Below the pieces are notes generated by a model, which was given only the letters and a program-made list of their open reading frames with translations, had not been told where the DNA came from and searched no databases. The position numbers were made by a program, and so were the translations under genes. Shown here piece after piece: positions 46,529-54,976 of a DNA stretch of 64,000 bases (positions within the stretch are counted from its first letter, which is position 1; the number at the start of each line of letters is the position of its first letter). The DNA is from Anthropogastromicrobium sp052273485. GTDB taxonomy: Bacteria > Bacillota > Clostridia > Lachnospirales > Lachnospiraceae. The stretch is from the NCBI GenBank assembly GCA_052273485.1, contig DAVZID010000004.1, positions 38,418-102,417 on the forward strand, read 5' to 3'.

Positions 46529-48691
46529 TCAAATGGTATACCATTTGATTTCATTTGCTGTCATCTCAAGTTCAAAATAACTGCCATCACCGCGATAAAT
46601 TGTTGTCTTCTGTGGCTCATAGGTATTGTTCACCACACAGAATTTTCCATTCTTTACGTAAGCGTGAACCTCTACATTAAAGTTGGTGCTAAACCACTGA
46701 TGCAGCCGTTCTTCTCCGTGCGTGCTCCACAAAATGCTTCGATATAAGATACGGCTGTTCTCAAAACTATATGGCAGACCGCTAATATATACGCTTCGGC
46801 CCTTACCAAATTCCTTTACAGCCATCTGCACTTCCTTTTCGCGCTGCACAAGAATTTCCGTATCTGCATAAGCATACATACTCTTTTTGCCTTCGCCAAA
46901 ATCAACCGGCTTTGTCGTATCTGCCAGGATAAAATGATCTGGATGCTCCTCCCAGTTGTACTTGTCATAATTTAAGGTAAAACCAGTCTCCTTCTCCACA
47001 CCGAGCAAATCTGCTAACTGTAAGAAATGGCCCTGATATTGATGACCAGACGGCTCTCCGACACCAATCAAACCACCGCCATTGTAGACAAATTCACGAA
47101 TTGCAGACGAAATTGCAGGGTTCTCCCAGATATTTCCGCCTGTGTGTGCGGTATCCGCATCTCCGACGTTGATAATCACATCAATCTCCTTTAAGATCTG
47201 TGGATTCGCAAGAATATCATCAAAGGAAATGAAGCTTACATCAAATGGTGCGCCGCTGAGTGCTTCAATAATTCCGGCATAGCTATAATTTTGCTTCTGA
47301 TACAGTGCATGATGTACCATATGACAGCCCCAACTGCGAATCTTTCCCCAACTGTTTAACACAGCAACCTTTTTTACACAATATGGCGTTGTTCCTCTTG
47401 CATTCTCATACAGCTCACGAAATTCATTGCACACATCCTCCACATACTGTAAAAATTCTGGGAAATCAAGTGTCAGCTTTAAATAACCACCATAACCGAT
47501 ACGATCAATCGGTTTTCTTAAAATCGCACGTCTTGCTGTAATCCAGTTTTCCTTTGCTTCCTTCACCGGATTGCCACCCTCATGGAAGGTATCTGGGAAA
47601 AAGTAAGGCAGGAAACGGCCTTCTGTATACTTTACGCCTTTAATATCAGAAATCAGACGCAGCGTACTTCCATTTCCGACACTTCCCACAACGGCGTCCA
47701 AACCAATTGTGGCAAATTCGTCCATAAAAGGTTCCGTTCCAATCCAGTGATCGCCAAGAAACATCATCGCTTCTTTTCCGCACTCGTGCGTGATATCGAC
47801 CATCTCCTTTGCCAACTTTGCAACCTCTCTTCTCTGAAATGCCTGAAAATCCTTAAATTCCTTGCTTGGCACACGATACTGATTGTTGTAATATCCCTGG
47901 TCAATAATATACTCTGGGCGGAATGGATAGCCCACCTCTTTTTCAAACTGCTCTAAAATATATGGGCTGACCGATGCCGAATAGCCATACCAGTCCACAT
48001 ATTTTTCGCGCTTCAGCTCATCAAACATCAGTGTAAACTGATGGAAAAATGTCGTGTAGCGAATCACATTCACATATGGATGATCAGCACAATACTTACG
48101 AAGGCGCTCCAACGAATACTGATGTGTCTTTGGCTGGCGCACATCAAAGGTAATCTGATGTTCAAAATCCTTCCATTCATTTGTCACCGCATTATACATG
48201 TGAACCGGATCCCAGATAATATAAGCTAAGAAGCTGACCGTGTACTCATGAAATGGCACTGCCTCGTAGATTACAACACAGCCATTCTCCTCATTATAGC
48301 TCCACTGCGCAGTCGGCACCACGCCTCCTGTTGTACGATCAATAACCTCCCACCACCGTTTGATATCATCTCTTGTGTTGACCTGCATCAGTTCATCTGA
48401 AATTCCCTTCATAAGTGGAATCGAGAGCGTAGGCTCTACCGCTGTATAAAATGCAGTCATCACATAACACTGCTGCACCTCATCTGGATTGGCTTTGGCC
48501 CATTCATTATCTTTTCTTGTCGTATAATACGTCGCATAAATTTTGGCGCCCGTTTTTGTCAGTTCCTCTGGAAACTCAGTACCATCGCAGTCACGTATCG
48601 CATCCGCTCCCCAGCGCTCCATCAACTCAATTGTCTCCGGCACAATATCCAGATTGGTCGGAATCGTTACCCTTCCCTTCGTATGGCTCAT
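46529..48691 (-). CDS. lnpA: GH112 1,3-beta-galactosyl-N-acetylhexosamine phosphorylase
   Basis: Cytoplasmic phosphorylase that splits lacto-N-biose or galacto-N-biose with phosphate into galactose-1-phosphate and N-acetylhexosamine. Family features include GRVTIPTNLDIVPET, RWGADAIRDCDGTEFPEEL, YYTTRKDNEWA and MFLGDHWIGTEP. The Asp in GDHW (about residue 314) corresponds to the catalytic acid known in the Bifidobacterium enzyme. I chose ATG 48691 because AGGAGG is eight bases upstream; GTG 48694 is also possible. GH112 also contains galactosyl-rhamnose phosphorylases, but the preceding GH136 genes point to lacto-N-biose. Last gene of the importer operon. Confidence 0.93.
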   Translation of the reverse strand: MSHTKGRVTIPTNLDIVPETIELMERWGADAIRDCDGTEFPEELTKTGAKIYATYYTTRKDNEWAKANPDEVQQCYVMTAFYTAVEPTLSIPLMKGISDELMQVNTRDDIKRWWEVIDRTTGGVVPTAQWSYNEENGCVVIYEAVPFHEYTVSFLAYIIWDPVHMYNAVTNEWKDFEHQITFDVRQPKTHQYSLERLRKYCADHPYVNVIRYTTFFHQFTLMFDELKREKYVDWYGYSASVSPYILEQFEKEVGYPFRPEYIIDQGYYNNQYRVPSKEFKDFQAFQRREVAKLAKEMVDITHECGKEAMMFLGDHWIGTEPFMDEFATIGLDAVVGSVGNGSTLRLISDIKGVKYTEGRFLPYFFPDTFHEGGNPVKEAKENWITARRAILRKPIDRIGYGGYLKLTLDFPEFLQYVEDVCNEFRELYENARGTTPYCVKKVAVLNSWGKIRSWGCHMVHHALYQKQNYSYAGIIEALSGAPFDVSFISFDDILANPQILKEIDVIINVGDADTAHTGGNIWENPAISSAIREFVYNGGGLIGVGEPSGHQYQGHFLQLADLLGVEKETGFTLNYDKYNWEEHPDHFILADTTKPVDFGEGKKSMYAYADTEILVQREKEVQMAVKEFGKGRSVYISGLPYSFENSRILYRSILWSTHGEERLHQWFSTNFNVEVHAYVKNGKFCVVNNTYEPQKTTIYRGDGSYFELEMTANEIKWYTI

Positions 48692-48789
48692 CACGTCATC
48701 CTCCTGTAAATCGTTTTCTTATTCTAAAAACAGCTTATAAAAACGCCCTATAAAAATCTCTCGTAAAAAGTACCTTATAAAAAAATGTC

Positions 48790-50100
48790 TTATTCCAATA
48801 CAATTCTCTTATTTTCTTCCTCTGTATAAACGCCACCGCCCATTTGATTTCGCACAAACGGGACACCTTTTCTCACATAAAAAACATTATGAGAAAGCAA
48901 TGCATCTGGATTTAAGGAAGGACTGATTGTTCCCCCAAGGTCATCTACACTGACATTATTTCGGAAAGTATTGTGAATGGCCTCCTCCAGACAAAACATG
49001 ACACAGCCTCCCTCGTTTTGTCTGCTATAATTGTACTCATATACCGTGCCATCTCCAGAATCCGCATCATATGCCATGCCGTCCTGATTTAGTCTCGTGT
49101 CAGTGACCTCGTTGTAACGAAACAGTGCATCCTTGCATTTCCACGGCCAAATTCCTGCCGCTACCTTTCCAGCACGATCTTTGGGATCACGATAAATGCG
49201 ATCGTTGATCTCCTGCGCCACACTGTCGGCCATATTGTGTTCAATTAACGGTCGCAGCGCATACATCGCAGTAATGCCGTCTCCACCTGCCTCTTTGACA
49301 TAATTGTTACGAATTATCACATTCTCATGGCCATATTCAAGAAATATTTTTTCATCCAACTCGGCTCCTTGAAACTGTGCATGCGCATACGTATAGCCCA
49401 CCGCAATTCCCCAACGGCTAACACGATACACAAAACACCCATCCACTGTGATATTGCAAAAACGAGCCACCCCTGTCTTTTGTTCATCCTGAGGCTTCAA
49501 TGCTGTTATATAGATGCCGCCATTGTTCATGTGCTTGTCATAAACATTTCCATGAACATCATGAATCGACAGATTTTGAAGGGTAATCCCCCTTCGAACA
49601 CCCTTATCCTTTGCGATCACGGCTACACCAGTGCGATTCATCTTGTAAGGTGCGCTGTATGTCTCTCCTAAAATTAAACCGCTCCGATTTGTGATTTCAA
49701 TGTCACGAATCCAGATATACTGTGCATCGTACAAAAGCACCGCTGATGACACATACCCTTGATAGACATGCGTCGGTGAATCTAAAAGTGTACCATAATC
49801 CTGATACCAGATGCCCTGTCCATCTGCTGCAATTACTGGAATACAAAGATCTTGCGCATTTGCAGTCTTTGGCAAATATGCGCCAATTTCAATCGGGTGC
49901 TCTTTCGTTCCGCTGTCACGAATCTGAAGAAACTGGCTCTGAAAGACTGCCCCTCTTGCAAGAAGCACCTGATCACCCGGATGCAGCGTCAGGCGGTTAA
50001 TCGCAAATAAACTAGCAAACGGCATATTTTCACTTTGTCCATCGTTTGCGTCATTCCCATTTTCTGGATTGACATAATATGTCTTGAATGAATCGGTCAT
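48790..50100 (-). CDS. GH136 lacto-N-biosidase, catalytic beta-helix subunit
   Basis: Right-handed beta-helix protein that would release lacto-N-biose from lacto-N-tetraose. The start YYVNPENGNDANDGQSENMPFASL is typical of such helices. Two aspartates seven residues apart, D340 and D347 in NQDGMAYDADSGDG, match the spacing I recall for the catalytic pair of characterised GH136 enzymes. There is no signal peptide, so it is intracellular. I chose ATG 50100 because GGGAGG lies six bases upstream; the ATG at 50106 touches that site. Its first 50 bases overlap the upstream gene in another frame. The gene order (importer, small subunit, this gene, GH112) matches the Roseburia locus; that context supports the call more than sequence alone. 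Confidence 0.82.
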   Translation of the reverse strand: MTDSFKTYYVNPENGNDANDGQSENMPFASLFAINRLTLHPGDQVLLARGAVFQSQFLQIRDSGTKEHPIEIGAYLPKTANAQDLCIPVIAADGQGIWYQDYGTLLDSPTHVYQGYVSSAVLLYDAQYIWIRDIEITNRSGLILGETYSAPYKMNRTGVAVIAKDKGVRRGITLQNLSIHDVHGNVYDKHMNNGGIYITALKPQDEQKTGVARFCNITVDGCFVYRVSRWGIAVGYTYAHAQFQGAELDEKIFLEYGHENVIIRNNYVKEAGGDGITAMYALRPLIEHNMADSVAQEINDRIYRDPKDRAGKVAAGIWPWKCKDALFRYNEVTDTRLNQDGMAYDADSGDGTVYEYNYSRQNEGGCVMFCLEEAIHNTFRNNVSVDDLGGTISPSLNPDALLSHNVFYVRKGVPFVRNQMGGGVYTEEENKRIVLE

Positions 50101-50533
50101 ATGCATCCTCCCTCAGTCTTTTTTCAATGATCTGCTCCACATCCTCGTAGGAAAACAAATCGCCGTGGTAGCGTCCAAATAAATCAAGATTGTCCTCATA
50201 AAAGGCCCGCTTTTCCTCTTGCGAAAATGTTGGGCAAACGCCAAGCGCTTTGATTTTTGCCGATGGCTGCACAAAATCAAGTCGAAAACGCGTCAGCTCA
50301 TATTGAAGATACATTGGCGGCGTATAAACACATGGCCCGTAAAACAGTTCTCTATTCTCTTTCTTTTTCGCGTTCTCCTCATTTTTTGCCTTGCGGCGCT
50401 TTTCTAACGCGAAAATGCTGTCATCGTCAATCAGGCCAAAGCGTTTTGCCAGATGAAGTGCTGCCTGCGCTTTGTTCCATTCTTCCTCATCCAGACAATA
50501 ATAACTACAATATTGATTATATTGATTGTTCAT
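50051..50533 (-). CDS. GH136 accessory (chaperone-like) subunit
   Basis: A 160-residue protein, helical and charged, with a Lys/Glu-rich coil (residues about 45-65) and a C-terminal FGRYHGDLFSYEDVEQIIEKRLREDAYDRF helix. I do not see a known catalytic motif. Its position directly before the beta-helix gene, with a 50-bp overlap, fits the separate domain I subunit needed for folding of the lacto-N-biosidase in Roseburia hominis; in Eubacterium ramulus it is fused. The ATG at 50533 overlaps the permease stop as TGATG. The function is inferred from context. Confidence 0.7.
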   Translation of the reverse strand: MNNQYNQYCSYYCLDEEEWNKAQAALHLAKRFGLIDDDSIFALEKRRKAKNEENAKKKENRELFYGPCVYTPPMYLQYELTRFRLDFVQPSAKIKALGVCPTFSQEEKRAFYEDNLDLFGRYHGDLFSYEDVEQIIEKRLREDAYDRFIQDILCQSRKWE

Positions 50534-51348
50534 CACTTTACCGCTCCTGCAATTCCGTTTGCAAAGCTCTTTTGCAGACAGAGGAAAATAATCGCTGTCG
50601 GCAGTGTACAGATCAGTACACCGAGCATCAGCATTCCATAATCGACACTGTAGCCACTCTTTAGATTCGCAACCAACATTGGCATTGTGATCTGATTCTT
50701 ATCTTGAAGAATAATCGTCGGCCACAGATAATTGTTCCACGCATTCATAAAGGTTACGGTCATCGCAGCGCCATAGGTAGATTTCATAACTGGAAGAAAC
50801 ATCGTAAAGAAAATTTTAATCTCACTAAGCCCCTCCAGGCGTGCCGCCTCTATGATATCATGTGGAAAGGATCGCGCTGCCTGACGAAACATCATAATCA
50901 AAAATGGTGTAGAAATCGATGGCAATGCCAATGCAACCCAAGTATTAACAAGCTTCCATGCTGCAAACATCTTAAACAACGGAATCATAATCGCTACAAA
51001 TGGAAGCATCATCGCCAGAAGCAGAATGTTCATCAAAAAATCTTTTCCCTTGTCATGATAAATCTCAAAGCCATAACCGGCAATTGAGCAGACAAGAAGT
51101 GCCACTGCCGTAATCACAATCGCATTTCGAAAAGAATTAAACATTGCACGTCCCAGATCCTGCGTCTCAATTAAGGTCTGATAATTTTCCAGTAAATGCG
51201 TACCAGGAATCAATTTTCCTCTAACGATATCAATGCTGGCATTTGTCGCGCCGGATATCATATAATACAGCGGAAACGCTGACAAAAAACTTGCAAGAAT
51301 CAAAATCACATACGAGATTGTTGTTTTTACTTTAGTCACGTTTGTCAC
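50533..51348 (-). CDS. ABC sugar transporter permease (MalG-like)
   Basis: Inner-membrane component of a carbohydrate importer of the CUT1 class. About six membrane segments and the EAA loop (IIEAARLEGLSEIKIFFTMFLPVMK) that docks the ATPase. It is 271 residues from a GTG start at 51348 that overlaps the previous gene by 17 bp. GTG at 51339 is an alternative start. No ATPase gene is present in the operon, so a shared ATPase such as MsmX encoded elsewhere is expected. Confidence 0.93.
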   Translation of the reverse strand: MTNVTKVKTTISYVILILASFLSAFPLYYMISGATNASIDIVRGKLIPGTHLLENYQTLIETQDLGRAMFNSFRNAIVITAVALLVCSIAGYGFEIYHDKGKDFLMNILLLAMMLPFVAIMIPLFKMFAAWKLVNTWVALALPSISTPFLIMMFRQAARSFPHDIIEAARLEGLSEIKIFFTMFLPVMKSTYGAAMTVTFMNAWNNYLWPTIILQDKNQITMPMLVANLKSGYSVDYGMLMLGVLICTLPTAIIFLCLQKSFANGIAGAVK

Positions 51349-52222
51349 CTACTTTCATCTGAATTGCGGACAGAATCGCCACGCTTACCAGAATAAATAC
51401 GGAAATCGCCGCCGCATAATTAAACTTTGGCGTCTCCACGAACGAAATGTTGTAAACATAATGTGCCAATGTCATCGTCGATTTTCCTGGGCCTCCGGCA
51501 GTCAAATTGACTGACTCATCAAACAGCTGAAGCGTTCCTGATGTGGACATGATCGCCGTCAGCAAAATCGTTGGCTTTAGCAGTGGAATTGTGATCTTTG
51601 TAAACTGTTTGAATGAACTTGCGCCATCAATGTAGCTCGCCTCATAGATCGAATAATCAATATTCTGTAAACCAGCCAGGTAAAATACCATGTTATAACC
51701 CGTCCATCTCCAGATCAATGCAATCACGATTACGAAACGCGCTGCCCATGTATTCTGGAACCAGTCCACCGGTGTTAAACCAATCGCTGCAATCACATTA
51801 TTTACAAGACCATCCTGTGCAAACAACGACTTAAAAATCATGGAATACGACACAAGTGAGGTCGCACATGGAAGAAAAATTAGGGTTCGAAAGATGCTCT
51901 TTCCCTTGATCTTTGGATTGTTTAGCAGCTGTGCCAGACCAAGTGCTAACACAAGCATAATCGGCACCTGAATCACAAAGTAAAATACCGTGTTAAATAG
52001 ACACTGTTGAAATGTCTTGTCCTTCAAAATTCTCTTATAATTTGCCAGTCCTACAAATGTACTTGTTCCACCCGATCCCTTCTTAGAAAACGAAAGCAGA
52101 AGCGCCTGAACCATCGGATAAAAACAGAATATAAAAATAAGAAGCGCTGCCGGAATCAGAAATGCCCATCCGGTCAGGTTATGCCTTTTTTCCAGACTAA
52201 TCTTTGCTTTTCTTTTTTTCAC
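51332..52222 (-). CDS. ABC sugar transporter permease (MalF-like)
   Basis: First permease of the CUT1 importer: about six membrane segments, with the EAA-type loop YEASYIDGASSFKQFTKITIPLLKPT. It is 296 residues. The start is GTG at 52222; the nearby ATG is out of frame and quickly stops. A hairpin between this gene and the binding-protein gene probably reduces its expression relative to the binding protein. Confidence 0.93.
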   Translation of the reverse strand: MKKRKAKISLEKRHNLTGWAFLIPAALLIFIFCFYPMVQALLLSFSKKGSGGTSTFVGLANYKRILKDKTFQQCLFNTVFYFVIQVPIMLVLALGLAQLLNNPKIKGKSIFRTLIFLPCATSLVSYSMIFKSLFAQDGLVNNVIAAIGLTPVDWFQNTWAARFVIVIALIWRWTGYNMVFYLAGLQNIDYSIYEASYIDGASSFKQFTKITIPLLKPTILLTAIMSTSGTLQLFDESVNLTAGGPGKSTMTLAHYVYNISFVETPKFNYAAAISVFILVSVAILSAIQMKVGDKRD

Positions 52223-52302
52223 TTTATTACCATACCTTTCCGTTTCACGTTCATTTTTTTCTTAAGATCCCTGTAACGATTCGGAACCCCATTCTTTTTT
52301 GA

Positions 52303-52335
52303 AAAAAACAACCGGGAACGCATTGCATTCCCGGT
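52303..52335 (-). terminator. partial terminator between binding protein and permease genes
   Basis: In the minus sense ACCGGGAA pairs with TTCCCGGT across a nine-base loop, followed by TGTTTTTTTC. It lies between a highly expressed binding-protein gene and its permeases, where read-through attenuation is common. Confidence 0.8.
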
Positions 52336-52352
52336 ATCGGATTTTTCCTTAC

Positions 52353-53651
52353 TTATTCACTAATGTTAAATTCAACGGTATCCTGTGCATTCTGAATCTC
52401 TTCATCAATGTCAGCATCGTTCTGAACTACATTTGTGATGGCATCTGTCAGTGCACTTCTGATATCGGAATAGTATGCACCATAGTCGATTCCCGGAACC
52501 TGTCCTGCGAACTCAACAATGTCCTTATATACAGCCTGTCCGCCATAGAAATCAGAAGTCTCGTTGTATACGTCAGACTCTGCTGCTGGCAGATAACTTG
52601 CGATCGCACCTGCATTGACAAGCAGATCATCGTACAAATCAACATCTGCACCAAAGGTAGAACTTAAGAAATCAAATGCAAGCTCGGTATTCTGACAGTT
52701 AGAAGATACCGCCCAGCTTGCGCCGCCGCAGTTTGCATAATTGGTTGCACCCTCAATATCATCAAGTGCCGGCATATTTACGATTGCCCAATCTCCAGAC
52801 TGATCCTCTGCTGCCTGAATGGAGGACATGATCCAGCATCCCTGAATAACACCTGCTGCGGTTCCCTTATTCATAGAAGCGATGTACTGATCCCAGTCGG
52901 TGTAATCTACCATAATACCCTCGTCGATCAGCTGCTTGTAGACTTCAATCGCTGCCTTAAGCGCTTCATTATCTACTAACTTAACCTCACCATCCACCAT
53001 CGGAGATGCACCTGCTGACTGCAGCATCTCGATTACGATCTCAGATCCACCAGAGCTTGTCAGCATCGGAACACCGTTTGCCTCAACAACCTTCTTTGCC
53101 AGCTCGATAAACTCGGACCATGTAGTATTCTTGAAATCCTCAACCTTTAGTCCAGCTTTCTCGACCATATCCGAACGGATTGCCATAATGGTTGCACCAT
53201 TATCAAACGGCACACCATAGTTCTTTCCATCTACAGTCGAATCTGCCAGCTTACCAGCCGAAAACTGTGTAAAATCAATTCCAGAATCGGTCAGATCCGT
53301 GAAGATCTCCGGATAATTGGTGACATCCTTATGGAAGGAATAATCCTGCATTAAGAAGATATCCGGCAGTGTATCATACGTGCCAGCCTCTGCTGCGGTG
53401 ATTAAGCTCTGCTCGATATCGGTATACACCTTTTCCTGAATATCCAGCTTGAAATTTGGATGATCCTTCTGGTATGCAGCCTCTGCCTGCTTCATTGCAT
53501 ATACATTAAAGGTTGGGTCCCAGCACCACACAGTTAAGGTCTCTTCGTCATCTCCTGCTGCATAAACATTCTGCATCGTTCCTGTCGTTCCTGCCAGTGC
53601 GTAAGCAAACATCGCTGCTGCAGGTAAAATCGCCGTTAATTTCTTTCTCAT
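52353..53651 (-). CDS. extracellular sugar-binding protein of the ABC importer
   Basis: CUT1-class solute-binding protein. I start it at ATG 53651 (MRKKLTAILPAAAMFAYALAG), which has AAAGGAGG upstream; the longer frame from 53723 lacks support. The N-terminus is a signal peptide, but where a lipobox cysteine would be expected (ALAG-C) the sequence is ALAGTTG, so cleavage at VYA-AGDD and secretion without a lipid anchor is implied. Mature features include LTVWCWDPTFN and PDIFLMQDYSFHKD. It is 432 residues. Likely ligands are lacto-N-tetraose or lacto-N-biose-type sugars, from operon context. Confidence 0.9.
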   Translation of the reverse strand: MRKKLTAILPAAAMFAYALAGTTGTMQNVYAAGDDEETLTVWCWDPTFNVYAMKQAEAAYQKDHPNFKLDIQEKVYTDIEQSLITAAEAGTYDTLPDIFLMQDYSFHKDVTNYPEIFTDLTDSGIDFTQFSAGKLADSTVDGKNYGVPFDNGATIMAIRSDMVEKAGLKVEDFKNTTWSEFIELAKKVVEANGVPMLTSSGGSEIVIEMLQSAGASPMVDGEVKLVDNEALKAAIEVYKQLIDEGIMVDYTDWDQYIASMNKGTAAGVIQGCWIMSSIQAAEDQSGDWAIVNMPALDDIEGATNYANCGGASWAVSSNCQNTELAFDFLSSTFGADVDLYDDLLVNAGAIASYLPAAESDVYNETSDFYGGQAVYKDIVEFAGQVPGIDYGAYYSDIRSALTDAITNVVQNDADIDEEIQNAQDTVEFNISE

Positions 53652-53699
53652 AGTAAATCCTCCTTTACAGATTTTGTTTTTTCGATTTCTGATAGCTTT

Positions 53700-53735
53700 A
53701 TTATAACGGTCTCGACCTCTCAATTCAACGTTTAT
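53700..53735 (-). promoter_or_regulatory. promoter and possible AraC site of the glycan operon
   Basis: In the minus sense TTGAAT (53728-53723) and TATAAT (53705-53700) are 17 bp apart. The -35 overlaps TTCAACGTTTATG (53725 onward), and a related GTCAAACGTTTTTT occurs about 100 bp upstream at 53826-53839. The two could be AraC-regulator sites. The remaining part of 53736-54015 is A+T-rich with no gene. Confidence 0.55.
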
Positions 53736-54015
53736 GTTGTTCTATTTTATCAATATCTTGCTGTTTTTATTGAAAAATAGTTGTTTTTCGTCCTGTTTTT
53801 ACAGCATTTTACATTCTTTTTTTTAGTCAAACGTTTTTTTATCGTATATTTTGACGATGTTTTAATTTCCATTTATTTATCTTGTTCAGCAAGATTTTTA
53901 AAATTTATGACAATTCATCATAAACATTTTCTTTTTTCTATGCTATCATAGCAGTATGACAGTTCTTATAGTATACATAATTATACATTATAAAGCAAAA
54001 CAGAAAGGCGATTCT

Positions 54016-54870
54016 ATGGGAAACGAACGTTACGACATTTCAATTACGAAGGAATATCCAATCCGCAACAAAGCAAAGCTGCTTTACATCTCCTCCGCTA
54101 CCTACAGCGGTGATTGGCTCAGCACACCACACACCCACTACTGTTCAGAGCTGTTCTATGTTCTTGAGGGTGTCGGTCAATTTCAGGTGGAGGACACCAT
54201 TTTTCCAGTTTCGGCAGATGATCTAATCATCATCAACCCTAAGGTTTCTCACACTGAATTAGGGTTTAACGCCCATCCAATGAAATATATTGTGTTAGGC
54301 ATTGAAGGATTGGAGCTGTCCACACAAAATGATCAGTCCAATTTCTGCATTGTAAACTTCAGGCAGATTAAGGATACGATGGTTTTTTATCTGAAAATGA
54401 TGCTTCGCGAGATTGAAACGCGAGCGCCAGGATACGAGGCAATCTGCCAGGATCTTATGGAAATTGTCATTGTCCTGTTTGCACGCCAAACCAATTTCTC
54501 AACCATTCTGACGCCTGCAAACAAAAAAGCCTCTCATCTATGTGATTCGGTACGCCGCTATCTCGATCAACACTGTGAGGAAGATCTCTCACTTGAACAA
54601 CTTGCGACGTTTTCTCACGTCAATAAATATTATCTAGTTCACGCATTCACCGATGAATATGGGATTTCTCCGATCAGTTATCTGATGCAGGCTCGTGTAA
54701 AAAAAGCAGAAACACTGCTTGCCACAACCGATTACTCTCTTTCGGTAATCAGCCGTTCCTGTGGTTTTTCCTCATCAAGCTATTTTTCGCAAACCTTCAA
54801 AAAAATAGCTGGGGTCTCCCCCAGCATCTATCGAAAGAAAAGCAAGTCTGAACACGAAGAAACGAACTAA
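54016..54870 (+). CDS. AraC-family transcriptional regulator
   Basis: N-terminal cupin sensor domain (TPHTHYCSELFYVLEGVGQFQVED) and C-terminal double helix-turn-helix (LSLEQLATFSHVNKYYLVHAFTDEYGISPISYL, SVISRSCGFSSSSYFSQTFKKIAGVSPS). I start it at ATG 54016, which has AGAAAGGCG upstream, rather than at 53956. It is 284 residues. Divergent from the glycan importer operon, which it probably activates in response to the imported sugar. Confidence 0.93.
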   Translation: MGNERYDISITKEYPIRNKAKLLYISSATYSGDWLSTPHTHYCSELFYVLEGVGQFQVEDTIFPVSADDLIIINPKVSHTELGFNAHPMKYIVLGIEGLELSTQNDQSNFCIVNFRQIKDTMVFYLKMMLREIETRAPGYEAICQDLMEIVIVLFARQTNFSTILTPANKKASHLCDSVRRYLDQHCEEDLSLEQLATFSHVNKYYLVHAFTDEYGISPISYLMQARVKKAETLLATTDYSLSVISRSCGFSSSSYFSQTFKKIAGVSPSIYRKKSKSEHEETN

Positions 54871-54895
54871 CTCAAAATTCTATTTCAAAAATCTC

Positions 54896-54940
54896 AAAAA
54901 GCAGCATCTGTCAAATGGCAAATGCTGCTTTTTTTGTTTT
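54896..54940. terminator. terminator of the AraC gene (bidirectional)
   Basis: AAAAAGCAGCAT and ATGCTGCTTTTTTT form an 11-bp stem with a T-run on the plus strand. On the other strand a shorter T-run follows, so it may also end clpX transcription. Confidence 0.9.
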
Positions 54941-54976
54941 GTTTATTTATCTTTTACGTACTGTCTGTTGGATTCA

